64,000 bases of DNA from an uncultured Persicobacter sp. Its GTDB lineage: Bacteria; Bacteroidota; Bacteroidia; Cytophagales; Cyclobacteriaceae. Positions 25,066 to 34,620 of the stretch are shown piece by piece (the first letter of the stretch is position 1; every line of letters starts with the position of its first letter). The notes below the pieces were generated by a model. The model did not search any database. It was not told the origin of the DNA and saw nothing but the letters and a program-made list of their open reading frames with translations. The stretch is taken from positions 62,001-126,000 of the forward strand of contig CANMKE010000002.1 of NCBI GenBank assembly GCA_947498325.1, read 5' to 3'. Position numbers and translations under genes: made by a program.

Positions 25066-27888
25066 CTATTTGAGTTTCTCCCTTAAGTACGGCGCAGTAT
25101 AACCGTCATTTATTTTGACCATTTCCTCAGGTGTTCCAGCAAAAACGACTTGCCCTCCACCAGCACCTCCTTCGGGCCCGAGGTCAATAATCCAGTCAGC
25201 ACATTTGATCACCTCCATATTGTGCTCAATAATAATGGCTGAATTCCCCTGATCCACCAAAGCATTGATCGCCTTCATGAGTCGGTTAATGTCATGGAAA
25301 TGCAAACCGGTGGTTGGTTCATCAAAAATAAACAAGGTATGTTCATGACTTTTTGATTTACCATGGCCGAGGAAGTAGGCTAATTTTACCCGTTGAGCTT
25401 CGCCGCCAGAAAGGGAGCTTGACGATTGCCCCAAACGAATATAACCGAGGCCTACATCGTAAAGTGGACGAAGTTTGTTAAGGATAGGCTTCTGATCCTC
25501 GAAAAAGGTCATCGAATCCTCCACGGTCATGTCCAAAATATCAGCAATATTTTTATCATTATAAGTAACCTCCAGAATTTCCTGCTTGAATCGTTGCCCT
25601 TTGCAGCTTTCACAAGTCAGGTGCAAATCCGCCATAAATTGCATTTCAATTTTTTGGGTACCTTCCCCCTGACAGGTTTCACATCGTCCGCCCTCTACAT
25701 TAAAAGAAAAGTGTGCGGGCTTGTAAGCTCTCTGCTTCGCTAACGGCTGAACAGAAAACAGGCTTCGGATCGCATCATAAGCCTTTACATAAGTTACGGG
25801 ATTGGAACGTGAAGATTTCCCGATCGGGTTTTGGTCTACAAATTCGAGGCGGGTTATGGCTTCCACATCACCACCAATAGACTTCATTTTTCCCGTTTCT
25901 TCATTCACCGTTCCGAGCCTTTTACCAAGGGCAGGGTAGAGGATCTTTTTAATCAAAGTGGATTTTCCTGAGCCCGACACCCCCGTTACGGTCGTCAGTA
26001 CCCCCAAAGGGAATTCCACATCTATATTCTGCAGGTTGTTTTCCTGCGCCCCCCGCACCTTTACTGAACGTGTCCACGGTCTGCGGAATTCGGGTAATGG
26101 CACCTCAATTTTACCACTCAGGTACCTTGCCGTATGGGTGTCGGCATTATTCATTTCCTTCAAGCTTCCCTGATACATCAGCTCGCCACCATGCGAACCA
26201 GCATCGGGTCCAATATCAATAATCTGATCTGCGGAACGCATCACTTCCTCCTCATGTTCCACCACAATTACCGTATTGCCCATATCACGCAAAGACTCCA
26301 GTACACCAATCAGGCGCTGGGTATCACGGGGGTGCAGGCCAATACTTGGTTCATCGAGAATGTACATCGAGCCTACCAGCGCACTTCCGAGTGATGTGGC
26401 CAGTTTTATCCGCTGAAACTCCCCCCCCGAAAGGGTAGAGGTAAGCCTGTTCAGTGTAAGGTAACCGAGCCCAACCTGTTGGAGGTATTCCAGTCGGTTC
26501 GTTACTTCTTTCAGAATACGCTTTGCGATGCTCATCTCGTAATCTGTCAGCTGAAGGTTATTAAAGAATTCACTCGACGCTGAAATAGGCAGTAGCACCA
26601 CATCAGTAATTGATTTGCCATTAATTTTCACATAGCTGGCATCCTTACGCAATCGGGTACCACGACAATCTGGGCAGCTGGTGCGCCCACGGTAACGGGA
26701 AAGCATTACGCGGTACTGAATTTTGTGGGTTTTGGACTGCAAGAAATCAAAGAACTTATTGAGCCCTTTAAAGTGTTTGTTGCCTGTCCATAGTAATTCC
26801 TGATGCGCAGGGTCCAAATCTTCGTATGGGCGATGAATTGGAAAGTCAAAATCCATTGCAGAACTGACCAAGGCATCTTTCCACTTTTTCATGGTCTCTG
26901 AACGCCAGGGCGCAATAGCATCTTCAAAAATCGACAACTCTTTATTCGGGATCACCAAATCGGGATCTACCCCCAAAACGGAGCCAAAACCTTCGCAACG
27001 GCGACAGGCACCATAAGGGTTATTGAAGGTAAAAAGGTTGGCTGAAGGCTCTTCAAACAGTATTCCATCGCGTTCAAAACGATCTGAAAAAGACTCCTCG
27101 CGCCCATCGGTGTAGGAAAGCAGACAGGTGCCTGCCCCTTCGAAATAGGCCGTCTGTACGGAATCCGCTATGCGGAATTGCAGTTCATCTTCCACCGTTT
27201 CAGGAATGGCAATACGGTCGATCAGTACCTGAACATCGGTATGCTTTTTCACCTTCTTGACGTTGGGTAACAGGTCTTCAATAAAAGCCACATCACCTTT
27301 CCAGCGTACCCTGGTGAAGCCTTTTGACAACAGCAATTGCAGTTCATCTTCAATAGAACGCTCTTCATGCTTGAGCATCGGTGCCAGCACCATCAGCCGT
27401 GTGCCTACTTCGTTTTTCAGAATTTGATCCACAACATCTTCCACTGCATCTTTCGTAACGACTTCATTACTGACAGGCGAATAGGTTACCCCGATACGGG
27501 CAAAGAGGAGCTTCAGATAATCATAAATTTCCGTAGAGGTCCCGACAGTAGATCTTGGGTTTCGGGTGTTCACTTTCTGCTCAATAGCGATAGCAGGAGC
27601 AACACCACGAATATAATCCACCTCAGGTTTCTCCATTCTGCCCAAAAACTGACGTGCGTAAGAACTCAGGCTTTCTACATACATGCGTTGCCCTTCGGCA
27701 AAAAGGGTATCAAAAGCCAAAGAACTTTTCCCTGACCCCGACAGCCCCGTTACCACGATCATCTTGTTGCGAGGAATGGCAACACTTAGATTTTTCAAGT
27801 TATTCACTCGGGCGCCTTTAATCACGATGTGCGATTTAGGGTCGAGTTGTTCAAAGTCTATATTTTGGCTTTCTTTCTTTTTACTCAT
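25066..27888 (-). CDS. uvrA: Excinuclease ABC subunit A
   Basis: 940 aa damage-recognition ATPase of nucleotide-excision repair, of normal length. Two ABC modules are visible: Walker A TGLSGSGKSSLAFDTLF (about residue 48) and TGVSGSGKSTLIKKIL (about 640), with signatures LSGGEFQRIKLA and LSGGEAQRVKLA. Zinc clusters are CRRCEGFGSV / CPDCRGTRL in the first half and CETCQGEG / CESCKGQRF in the second. It is monocistronic and ends in a strong terminator. A parS-like site lies in its upstream gap. Confidence 0.98.
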   Translation of the reverse strand: MSKKKESQNIDFEQLDPKSHIVIKGARVNNLKNLSVAIPRNKMIVVTGLSGSGKSSLAFDTLFAEGQRMYVESLSSYARQFLGRMEKPEVDYIRGVAPAIAIEQKVNTRNPRSTVGTSTEIYDYLKLLFARIGVTYSPVSNEVVTKDAVEDVVDQILKNEVGTRLMVLAPMLKHEERSIEDELQLLLSKGFTRVRWKGDVAFIEDLLPNVKKVKKHTDVQVLIDRIAIPETVEDELQFRIADSVQTAYFEGAGTCLLSYTDGREESFSDRFERDGILFEEPSANLFTFNNPYGACRRCEGFGSVLGVDPDLVIPNKELSIFEDAIAPWRSETMKKWKDALVSSAMDFDFPIHRPYEDLDPAHQELLWTGNKHFKGLNKFFDFLQSKTHKIQYRVMLSRYRGRTSCPDCRGTRLRKDASYVKINGKSITDVVLLPISASSEFFNNLQLTDYEMSIAKRILKEVTNRLEYLQQVGLGYLTLNRLTSTLSGGEFQRIKLATSLGSALVGSMYILDEPSIGLHPRDTQRLIGVLESLRDMGNTVIVVEHEEEVMRSADQIIDIGPDAGSHGGELMYQGSLKEMNNADTHTARYLSGKIEVPLPEFRRPWTRSVKVRGAQENNLQNIDVEFPLGVLTTVTGVSGSGKSTLIKKILYPALGKRLGTVNEETGKMKSIGGDVEAITRLEFVDQNPIGKSSRSNPVTYVKAYDAIRSLFSVQPLAKQRAYKPAHFSFNVEGGRCETCQGEGTQKIEMQFMADLHLTCESCKGQRFKQEILEVTYNDKNIADILDMTVEDSMTFFEDQKPILNKLRPLYDVGLGYIRLGQSSSSLSGGEAQRVKLAYFLGHGKSKSHEHTLFIFDEPTTGLHFHDINRLMKAINALVDQGNSAIIIEHNMEVIKCADWIIDLGPEGGAGGGQVVFAGTPEEMVKINDGYTAPYLREKLK

Positions 27889-28261
27889 AGAATCAAAGAT
27901 AATGATTTTTGACCATTACAATAGATGAAAACTAAAGGAGGATTTTATTTATGGACAACAATTTTTAGCGTCGCCAATCATCTAAACCTCCTGAAATTGC
28001 GGTGAAGAAAAAGGGGATTGACGGTCTTTTTTCAGCAGACAAAAGGCCCCTTGTGTTTCCACGTGGAACATGGCCATGGGTCCCCACAAAAAAAGTGCGG
28101 CCACGGCATCAATCATCAACAGCACTTTCCTTTAAGCGTATAACTCCATAGAATGAAATAATCTTTACAGGCATAAAGTTTCTTCTAACATATTTTAACA
28201 ACTTGCAATATGATATAAGGTCAAAATTTTCTGACCTTGAACCCAAAACCAATTCAGTACA
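27889..28261. other. Intergenic gap uvrA-DUF4421 gene, contains parS-like site
   Basis: No gene. The middle holds a CACGTG-centred parS-like site (28055-28070) followed by a GC-richer stretch, then an AT-rich leader before the plus-strand gene. Confidence 0.6.
28055..28070. other. parS-like site 1
   Basis: GTTTCCACGTGGAACA. The inner 12 bp TTCCACGTGGAA is a perfect palindrome; the right arm matches the ParB consensus TGTTYCACGTGRAACA and the left end differs by two bases. Confidence 0.6.
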
Positions 28262-29404
28262 TTGAGAAAATACTTCCTCGTCCTTTTATTATTGCTGATG
28301 AGCTTTCAGTCGGCCTTCGCCCAGGTAACATTGAATGCTGCTCCGCACCCTACAAAAGAAACCGTCGATGACCGTAACTTCATTCAGCGCTTGCTCGGCA
28401 TTCATAACGCCGTAAAGTGGTCCTATTATGACTCCAGCTTTATTACCGATTACTCCAAAGCCTGGACGTTCCGCTTCCTGATGGAAAATAAGTTCAATCA
28501 GTTTCTGGTCTTTAACCATGACCGTGAAAGCGATCAGTCTTTATTATATGAACCCACTCCGCACCTTAACCTCGGCTTTGGCTTCAATCATAACTGGCTT
28601 GGGGTGAATACCTCTTTCAGTGTTCCTTCCATTGACAGGGTGATGAACAACGAGAATGAAATCAACACCTCCATGTTTGATATTCAGGTCAATGTTTATG
28701 ATGTTAAGCTCGTTGGGGAATTCAGGCTTCAACGCTACAAAGGGTATTATATTAATCATTTCGGCTGGAAGCTGCCCAACATTATCGGAGGGCATAACGG
28801 TGAAAATTTTCGGCTTGCCTATCCCAACCTCACCACCAATTCTTTCACGGGGAACCTGTCCTATATCTTTAACTGGAAGCAATTTTCCTATCGGGCAAGT
28901 TATATTCAAACGCAGCGGCAACTCAAAAGTGCGGGCTCCTGGATGGCGGGAATCAGTTATTTTGCCAACTCCATTTACAACGATGGCGACGGCATTCTTG
29001 GGGGGACGACCATTGATTTTCCAGAGATGAACTTTCAGAAATCCGTTACTTTCGGCATCGGACTCATGGGCGGTTATGGCTATACCTATGTGCTGAAGAA
29101 GAACTTCTATATAAGCCTGACCATGATGCCGGGTATTTCTTACAACTACACCAAACTCACCTATATTGAGGATGAGCCTACCATTGACGAATACCGGTTT
29201 GGGCTTGCGGGAGTGGGGCGTTTTTCGATCGGCTACAATAAGGCGTCCTATTTCTTTGGGCTGCATTCTGCCCTTCAGTGGAATGCCGTATTTTATGACA
29301 CCGCAGGCCTGAATAATATTAACGGCTCATTTCGTTTCGTGGTGGGGAAGCGGTTCAACTGGCAACTGAAAGGGAAGTTCTTTCATGCCATAGGAATGGA
29401 TTAG
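28262..29404 (+). CDS. DUF4421-like outer-membrane protein
   Basis: 380 aa, starting at TTG; the first ATG (28298) would cut the signal peptide (RKYFLVLLLLLMSFQSAFA), so TTG is preferred. The mature part is strand-rich with aromatic girdle residues (HLNLGFGFNHNWLGVN, LQRYKGYYINHFGWKL, GIGLMGGYGYTYVLKKNFY, RFSIGYNKASYFFGLH), as in the DUF4421 family of predicted outer-membrane barrels in Bacteroidota. Function unknown. It is flanked on both sides by parS-like sites. Confidence 0.7.
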   Translation: MRKYFLVLLLLLMSFQSAFAQVTLNAAPHPTKETVDDRNFIQRLLGIHNAVKWSYYDSSFITDYSKAWTFRFLMENKFNQFLVFNHDRESDQSLLYEPTPHLNLGFGFNHNWLGVNTSFSVPSIDRVMNNENEINTSMFDIQVNVYDVKLVGEFRLQRYKGYYINHFGWKLPNIIGGHNGENFRLAYPNLTTNSFTGNLSYIFNWKQFSYRASYIQTQRQLKSAGSWMAGISYFANSIYNDGDGILGGTTIDFPEMNFQKSVTFGIGLMGGYGYTYVLKKNFYISLTMMPGISYNYTKLTYIEDEPTIDEYRFGLAGVGRFSIGYNKASYFFGLHSALQWNAVFYDTAGLNNINGSFRFVVGKRFNWQLKGKFFHAIGMD

Positions 29405-29408
29405 CAAA

Positions 29409-29424
29409 CGTTCCACGTGGAACA
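29409..29424. other. parS-like site 2
   Basis: CGTTCCACGTGGAACA, matching the palindromic ParB consensus except for the first base. Just after the DUF4421-like stop codon. Confidence 0.75.
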
Positions 29425-29467
29425 CTGATGTGAAAATTCCTTTAATTTTCATCACACCATCAGGCAA

Positions 29468-29483
29468 CGTTTCACGTGGAACA
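29468..29483. other. parS-like site 3
   Basis: CGTTTCACGTGGAACA, one mismatch from the ParB consensus, 59 bp from site 2 in the same convergent gap. The preceding bases (GCAAACG / GCAACG) are also alike. Confidence 0.75.
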
Positions 29484-29517
29484 TCTATAAATCACAGAAT
29501 AACAATTAATTAAAAGA

Positions 29518-30552
29518 TTAAAACTGAGGATCATCGGTTTTATCTTCACGTTTCACGTGTTTTTCACGCTTGGATTTATCGGGTGTGTATAGCTTGATGG
29601 AGCAAATCACCTGCCCATGATCAGACATCCATACTGGAATTTTATCATTCGAAAGGGTTTGATCCACCAGATGGTCAGTAAATGTTTTGACGTATTCCAC
29701 AGCCCCAAGTCGGTGCGGATTTTTGGGGTGCAATTCCTGAGAGACCAACAGGTGATCCAGGGCACCATAATAACCATTGTGAATATAGGTGTAATAGACA
29801 TCCTGAGTGCTTTGCCTTGCCTGAATATCTTTGACCGCATAAAGCAGGACATCCCATATCTTTGATTTGACCTCGAAAGGAAACCGTCGGTGAGGCGGGG
29901 TTCCACTCATGATGTCGTTGGTAACAGCAAGCGCCGAATCGTTAAGATCGCCCACCACAACAACAGGTGAGGAATGATTTCCACGCATACGCTTGACCAG
30001 AATTTCACGCAAAGCTACCGATTCCAGCGAACGGATTAACAGTGCACGGGCTTTGCCTTTCGCCCTGTCGATTGGATCATGAGGATCTTCCCCGTCTTCC
30101 ATTAAAGGTCTTTTGGATTTCAGGTGGGTAACATAAAAAGTCATCGGGATGGTTTCCACCAATATTTCCACCCGCAAGACAGCCCGACTGAAGGAGGTGA
30201 AAGGCATTTGATTGCCATCGATAGTTAGTGGGGCGGGGAAATCACAAATCACTTCAGACTCCAAAATAGGGTAGCGGGAGGCAATCCCAACTGTTGGACG
30301 TTGCCCATCGCAGGAGGCCGTAACATAATAGGCGTCTTTCATGAATTCACTTTTGGAGAGGGCGTCTTTCAATGCTTCATGATGAAACACCTCCTGAAAG
30401 GCAACAATCGAAGAGCGCATTTTATCGAGCTGATGCCCGATCCATTCACACTTTTTCCCATAGTCGGTATGGGAATATTTCCTGCTGCCGTAGTAATGGA
30501 CGTTTGGTTTTACAAGGTTAAAAAGATTGAAATTCCCTATTTTGATTCGCAT
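29518..30552 (-). CDS. Endonuclease/exonuclease/phosphatase family hydrolase
   Basis: 344 aa cytoplasmic-looking member of the EEP (DNase I-like) fold. Landmarks are GNFNLFNL (start of fold), VAFQEVFHHEAL (metal-binding Glu), VVVGDLNDSALA (Asp-Asn), GALDHLLVSQEL and WMSDHGQVICSIKL (catalytic His). A basic C-terminal tail follows. Substrate unknown: nuclease, phosphodiesterase or phosphatase are all possible. No signal peptide is visible. Confidence 0.85.
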   Translation of the reverse strand: MRIKIGNFNLFNLVKPNVHYYGSRKYSHTDYGKKCEWIGHQLDKMRSSIVAFQEVFHHEALKDALSKSEFMKDAYYVTASCDGQRPTVGIASRYPILESEVICDFPAPLTIDGNQMPFTSFSRAVLRVEILVETIPMTFYVTHLKSKRPLMEDGEDPHDPIDRAKGKARALLIRSLESVALREILVKRMRGNHSSPVVVVGDLNDSALAVTNDIMSGTPPHRRFPFEVKSKIWDVLLYAVKDIQARQSTQDVYYTYIHNGYYGALDHLLVSQELHPKNPHRLGAVEYVKTFTDHLVDQTLSNDKIPVWMSDHGQVICSIKLYTPDKSKREKHVKREDKTDDPQF

Positions 30553-30770
30553 AGCATATAACGTTTAAAGGTCAGTGGGTTTACTGTTAATATAATATAA
30601 AATGGCCATTGCTCCATCTGTTTTGCCGCTCGGCGACAGCTCATTTTCAGCTTTGGCGGTCGCCTCGGTATGGAAAGGGTACTGCCAAATTCTTTCAGAT
30701 AATGGAGGGCAGTGGCCAGCCTTGCTGCCTGGTGTTTCTGAAAGGCTTCAATTCTTAACCAATTTCGTTG

Positions 30771-30778
30771 TATCTTTG
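30771..30778 (+). promoter_or_regulatory. Candidate -7 promoter element before RluE-like gene
   Basis: TATCTTTG matches the Bacteroidota -7 consensus TAnnTTTG and ends only 4 bp before the ATG at 30783, which would give a leaderless or nearly leaderless mRNA. No clear -33 TTG is seen at the usual spacing. Confidence 0.45.
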
Positions 30779-30782
30779 TCGT

Positions 30783-31568
30783 ATGATGGACGAGAAATTA
30801 TATTATTATTTGGTTTATAAGCCCTTCAATACGCTAACGCAGTTTAGGGGAGAAGGAGATACGCTGGCTGATCTTCATCCGTTCCCGAAGGAGGTTTACC
30901 CTGTCGGGAGGTTGGATAAAGACAGTGAGGGACTACTGATTTTAACCAATGATAAGAACATCAACCACCAGTTGCTGCACCCCAAATTCAAGCATAAAAA
31001 AGAATACTGGGTACAGGTAGAAGGGGAGATTACTGCTGAGGCACTGGAAAAGCTCGCTTCGGGAGTAGAGATTTCCGTCGAAAAAAAGAAGCACTTCACG
31101 GCTCCTGCCTGGGCCAAGAAAATCCCGGAACCCGTTTTGGAAGCCCGAAACCCACCGATCAGGGAACGAAAAAATATTCCTACTTCGTGGATTAGCCTGA
31201 CCATTACCGAAGGAAAAAACCGACAAGTCCGAAAGATGGTTGCTTCAGTCGGTTTTCCTTGTCTTCGATTGGTTCGTGCAAAAATCGAACGATTGGATAT
31301 TGAGGGAATGCGCATCGGGCAAGTGAAATCCATGACAGAAAAAGACATTTATGAAGCCCTTTTCAATGGCCGAACATTTGTACCCAAAGCCCGTGCAGAG
31401 CGAAGCGAGAAATCTTTCAGACCTCTGGAGAAGAAATCAAAAAGCGGCATTAAAAAAGTTGGTAAACGCCATAGTGCGCGCCCCAAGAATAAGGAGGAGC
31501 AGCCCAAAAAAAAGCCCGTTCGTCACCTGAACTTCCGACGGTTGCGCGATGACCGCAAAGACGATTAA
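30783..31568 (+). CDS. RluE-like 23S rRNA pseudouridine synthase
   Basis: About 261 aa starting MMDEKLYYYLVYKPFNTLTQF. Catalytic Asp in YPVGRLDKDSEGLLILTND; other RsuA/RluE-group motifs are HKKEYWVQVEG and ITEGKNRQVRKMVASVGFPCLRLVR. It isomerises uridine in 23S rRNA (RluE modifies U2457 in E. coli). There is no S4 domain, as in RluE. The C-terminal ~65 residues form a very basic tail (K/R/P-rich), probably an RNA-binding extension. It is followed 24 bp later by the MazG-like gene. Confidence 0.88.
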   Translation: MMDEKLYYYLVYKPFNTLTQFRGEGDTLADLHPFPKEVYPVGRLDKDSEGLLILTNDKNINHQLLHPKFKHKKEYWVQVEGEITAEALEKLASGVEISVEKKKHFTAPAWAKKIPEPVLEARNPPIRERKNIPTSWISLTITEGKNRQVRKMVASVGFPCLRLVRAKIERLDIEGMRIGQVKSMTEKDIYEALFNGRTFVPKARAERSEKSFRPLEKKSKSGIKKVGKRHSARPKNKEEQPKKKPVRHLNFRRLRDDRKDD

Positions 31569-31592
31569 ATCACCTACTGACAACATCATACC

Positions 31593-31979
31593 ATGAAAAA
31601 ACAAATGGAGCAGGTTCGTGAGTTCCACGAAACTTTTGAGGTGGGCATTCAAAACACCCCTCAATTTCCTGATAAAAACACACAGGCACTTCGCAACCGA
31701 CTATTACAGGAAGAGCTTGACGAACTTAAAGAAGCCGTTGCCAATAAAGACCTCACCGAGGTTGCTGATGCCCTGGTCGATATTCAATACCTGTTGCTCG
31801 GAACGGTATTGGAATATGGAATGCAGGATAAGTTTGAAGCACTTTTTGATGAAGTGCACCGATCAAATATGAGTAAGCTCGATGAGCAAGGGCTGCCTGT
31901 TCGCAGAGCCGATGGCAAAGTGATAAAATCCGAGCGTTACAGTCCGCCCGATTTACAGCCAATTCTTGAGCAAGAATAA
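31593..31979 (+). CDS. MazG-like nucleotide pyrophosphohydrolase
   Basis: 128 aa all-alpha protein with the MazG/PRA-PH pattern: LQEELDELKEAV (EExxE) and EVADALVDIQYLLLG (ExxD). Such enzymes hydrolyse NTPs or dNTPs to NMP and PPi, so this one may be house-cleaning. The exact substrate is unknown. It probably forms an operon with the RluE-like gene. A terminator follows. Confidence 0.82.
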   Translation: MKKQMEQVREFHETFEVGIQNTPQFPDKNTQALRNRLLQEELDELKEAVANKDLTEVADALVDIQYLLLGTVLEYGMQDKFEALFDEVHRSNMSKLDEQGLPVRRADGKVIKSERYSPPDLQPILEQE

Positions 31980-31990
31980 AACCCCTACGC

Positions 31991-32036
31991 AAAAAGGCCA
32001 CGACCTCATGTAATATATGAAGTCGTGGCCTTTCTT
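31991..32036. terminator. Bidirectional terminator
   Basis: Long stem AAAGGCCACGAC / GTCGTGGCCTTT with inner CTCAT / ATGAA extension, between the convergent MazG-like and alkyltransferase genes. Confidence 0.9.
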
Positions 32037-32078
32037 TTTAACAAAGGGGATCACCTTTTTTCTGATTTTATTACATCA

Positions 32079-32558
32079 TCAGAGGGGTAAGGCTCCCTGC
32101 CTGATCCCTTTTTCAAGCTGCAAAAGCACTGCTTTTTTCTCCAGCCCCCAGGCATAACCCGTAAGCTGACCACTGCTCCCAATCACCCTGTGGCAAGGAA
32201 TTAATATCGCAACAGGATTGCGCGCATTGGCATTTGCCACCGCACGCACCAGTTTTTCGTCCCCGAGTTTCAATGCAAGGGCTTTATAACTGATGACTGT
32301 CCCGTGGGGTACTTCCTGCAAGGCCGCCCATACTTTCTGCTGAAAGGGCGTACCCTCAGGCTGCAGTGGCAGACGGAACTGTTTCCGCTTCCCCTGAAAA
32401 TATTGCGCAAGTTGCTGTACTGCCTCATGCAAAATAGGGTGCATCAAATTGGTCTTGGCTTCCTCCACGATGGTCAGTGCCGTAATGCCTTTTCCGTCTG
32501 ATATTATTTTCAGTACCCCCAATGGCGATGGGTAGTAAACGATGAACTTCTTTTTCAT
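32079..32558 (-). CDS. Methylated-DNA-[protein]-cysteine S-methyltransferase
   Basis: 159 aa suicide alkyltransferase (Ogt type) repairing O6-alkylguanine. The acceptor Cys is at about residue 122 in ILIPCHRVIGSSG; the preceding VAAL-like PFQQKVWAALQEVPHGTVISY and RAVANANARNP are standard. It lacks an Ada-type regulatory domain. The gap to the upstream amidase gene is 9 bp, suggesting one transcript. Confidence 0.94.
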   Translation of the reverse strand: MKKKFIVYYPSPLGVLKIISDGKGITALTIVEEAKTNLMHPILHEAVQQLAQYFQGKRKQFRLPLQPEGTPFQQKVWAALQEVPHGTVISYKALALKLGDEKLVRAVANANARNPVAILIPCHRVIGSSGQLTGYAWGLEKKAVLLQLEKGIRQGALPL

Positions 32559-32567
32559 GGGCTGATA

Positions 32568-33761
32568 TTATTCTTTTTTGAGCATGCCTGAAGTGAGCCA
32601 GTTGGCCACAGCCTGCCGATTATCAGGTTCTACGATTCTGCGCTGATCGAATGGGTTGGAAATATTCCCCAACTCAAGAAAGGCGGAAGGTACCTCGAGG
32701 TTTCTCAGCATATACAAATCTCTTGTACCGAGTGAGCCCTCGTATCCGCGTCCGCTTCTTTTCTTTTTGTATTTAGCCTTGATCGTCTTATACAGTGAAC
32801 TTGCAAAAAGCTTCGATTCCTCGTTATGATCCTGATAGTAAAAAAACATATCGATGCGCTTGGACTTCTTCCGACTGTCGATATGAATCATCACTGCCCG
32901 CTGATATTTATAGCCTTTGGCTTTATTGTATTTATATAAAGAGTTCACCACATCGGCCCGTTGCTTCAGGCGGTCGAGCTGATTCAAAGGAATCTCCTGA
33001 TCTTCCCAGCAAACCTCCCGATGACTGGGTTCCAGAATGGCCTCATCACGAATGCCATCTTCTTTGTCGCGAATAATCACATACGCTTTGGCGCCTCGTG
33101 CTATCAGGTTTCTGGCAAGTCGCAAGGAAACATCATAGGCATATTCATCCTCATACAATTTATACTTGCCGTATTTACCGATCGCTCCGGGGTCGGGGCC
33201 TCCATGCCCACTAACGATATAATAGACACAACCTTTCAGGGCTTCATCCTTCATTTCTATTTTGGCATAATCATCTCCAAAAATCGGAAAAATGGTTTCC
33301 TGCTCTTCCAGTTGCGATTTTGCAGAAGCCAGCACAGGGTCCTGCGTCATGTGGTAAGGTACCCAGAGGTTCAGGTCTTTTCTGAAATCTTTTGCTTTCA
33401 GCTTCCCCTTGACCATGGCATCATTATAATCCGCAATGTCCTGCGCTATTGCCCAGCTGTCAATCCCCAGGGTCGAGCGAATACTCTTGCCATTGTATTT
33501 CACAAGATACATGGGCAACGAATACGCCACCCCCTCCTGCAGGTGTTTGTTGGGACCGAGCTGATTGAGGCCGTAGAAATAATCTATATTCTGACTGAAG
33601 TCCACCAACTGATACCTCCTCAGCAATGCAAATACACCTTCGCCTTTCAGTACCTTTGCCTTAACAAACTCGTGGCTGTTTTGGGAAAAAGCGATTTGGG
33701 GAAGGGTAAATAGTAGAAGAAAGAAAAGACAAGTGAAGAATCTGCTATGCTTGAGTGACAT
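32568..33761 (-). CDS. N-acetylmuramoyl-L-alanine amidase (Amidase_3)
   Basis: 397 aa, signal peptide (MSLKHSRFFTCLFFLLLFTLPQIAFS). Residues ~30-100 look like a degenerate LysM-type region (GEGVFALLRRYQLVDF). The zinc amidase domain (about 180-395) shows YIVSGHGGPDPGAIG (first His), a Glu in EDEYAYDVSLRLARNL, VMIHIDSRKK (second His) and SAFLELGNISNPFDQ (catalytic Glu). It cleaves peptide stems off glycan during cell separation or recycling. Followed by the alkyltransferase gene, 9 bp away. Confidence 0.9.
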   Translation of the reverse strand: MSLKHSRFFTCLFFLLLFTLPQIAFSQNSHEFVKAKVLKGEGVFALLRRYQLVDFSQNIDYFYGLNQLGPNKHLQEGVAYSLPMYLVKYNGKSIRSTLGIDSWAIAQDIADYNDAMVKGKLKAKDFRKDLNLWVPYHMTQDPVLASAKSQLEEQETIFPIFGDDYAKIEMKDEALKGCVYYIVSGHGGPDPGAIGKYGKYKLYEDEYAYDVSLRLARNLIARGAKAYVIIRDKEDGIRDEAILEPSHREVCWEDQEIPLNQLDRLKQRADVVNSLYKYNKAKGYKYQRAVMIHIDSRKKSKRIDMFFYYQDHNEESKLFASSLYKTIKAKYKKKRSGRGYEGSLGTRDLYMLRNLEVPSAFLELGNISNPFDQRRIVEPDNRQAVANWLTSGMLKKE

Positions 33762-34052
33762 TATAAAAACCGTGCGGGACTAAATTTCAAGGAAAAAACA
33801 AAAAGGAAAATTAAGCAATCCGATGGGAATTCAAGAGGATTATTAAGAATAGTTAGCGAAAAAAACCATTGAAACAACCACAAAACCACCCTTCATTTTC
33901 CGGCTAAATAATATTGCAAAATTCATTCGTTTTCAGATATTTGCCCTTAGTTTTTCATTATTTTAAAATGAAAATGCTGATTTAAAAGATTGAATCATTA
34001 ACAACACGATTAAATCAATATTCATTAGTCGAATATTACAAAACCACTCATT
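33762..34052. other. Intergenic gap, no gene seen
   Basis: 291 bp AT-rich divergent region between the amidase gene and the plus-strand gene at 34053. I see no hairpin terminator, repeat or promoter match worth naming. Confidence 0.5.
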
Positions 34053-34544
34053 ATGAAAAAATTTCTATTTGCTTCCTTATTCCTATTGGGCATGGCTGTT
34101 GTACCTGCCAAAGCTCAGATTGTACAGGGTTTCTTTGTTTATGGTTTTGATCAGTTCTCTAATCAGGGTGCTGACAAATCATTCAACACTTTTGGTGCTG
34201 AAGTGAATGTATTCATTCCAACAACAAAGTGGGGGATTAATGCGGGTTACAGTACGGGTTCTGTAAAACATGAAAACGCCATGTTTGAAGATGGCAAAGC
34301 ACACAACTGGAATGTTGGTGTTGCTTATAAGCTGATCAAGTTACCATTGGTTTCTGTTGCGCCGATCGTTGGTTTGAATGGTTACAGCCAGCCAAATATT
34401 GAAAATGCCTCAGAGAACTTTACAAGAGATACCGAATTTGGTCTTGATCTCGGGCTAACTGCTCACGTTGCTTTTATTGCGGCAATTGCAAAATACGATC
34501 CAGTAAAAAACTACGGTGAAGTAGGTATCGGTTTCTCGTTCTAA
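34053..34544 (+). CDS. Secreted beta-barrel-like protein, hypothetical
   Basis: 163 aa; signal peptide MKKFLFASLFLLGMAVVPAKAQ. The mature chain has amphipathic strands (WGINAGYSTGSVKHEN, WNVGVAYKLIKLPLVSVAPIVGL, EFGLDLGLTAHVAFI) and ends NYGEVGIGFSF with a terminal Phe. It looks like a small outer-membrane barrel or adhesin-like protein. No function recognised. A strong terminator follows. Confidence 0.72.
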   Translation: MKKFLFASLFLLGMAVVPAKAQIVQGFFVYGFDQFSNQGADKSFNTFGAEVNVFIPTTKWGINAGYSTGSVKHENAMFEDGKAHNWNVGVAYKLIKLPLVSVAPIVGLNGYSQPNIENASENFTRDTEFGLDLGLTAHVAFIAAIAKYDPVKNYGEVGIGFSF

Positions 34545-34571
34545 AAGAACCAAGCGATTAAAAATACCGTT

Positions 34572-34600
34572 AGCCACATCAATCAGATGTGGCTTTTTTT
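34572..34600 (+). terminator. Terminator after gene at 34053
   Basis: Stem AGCCACATC / GATGTGGCT with an AATCA loop, then seven T. Confidence 0.93.
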
Positions 34601-34620
34601 ATGCTCAAAATAGTGATAGC

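Noticed and set aside
28544-29266. 240-codon minus-strand frame opposite the DUF4421 gene
   Set aside because: Antisense shadow; the plus-strand frame has the signal peptide and barrel pattern.
29545-29565. CACGTG words near the 3' end of the EEP hydrolase gene as an extra parS site
   Set aside because: The flanks do not match the parS arms and it is within coding sequence.
32961-33713. 250-codon plus-strand frame opposite the amidase gene
   Set aside because: Lies fully antisense to a clear amidase coding region; its product has no domain-like features.
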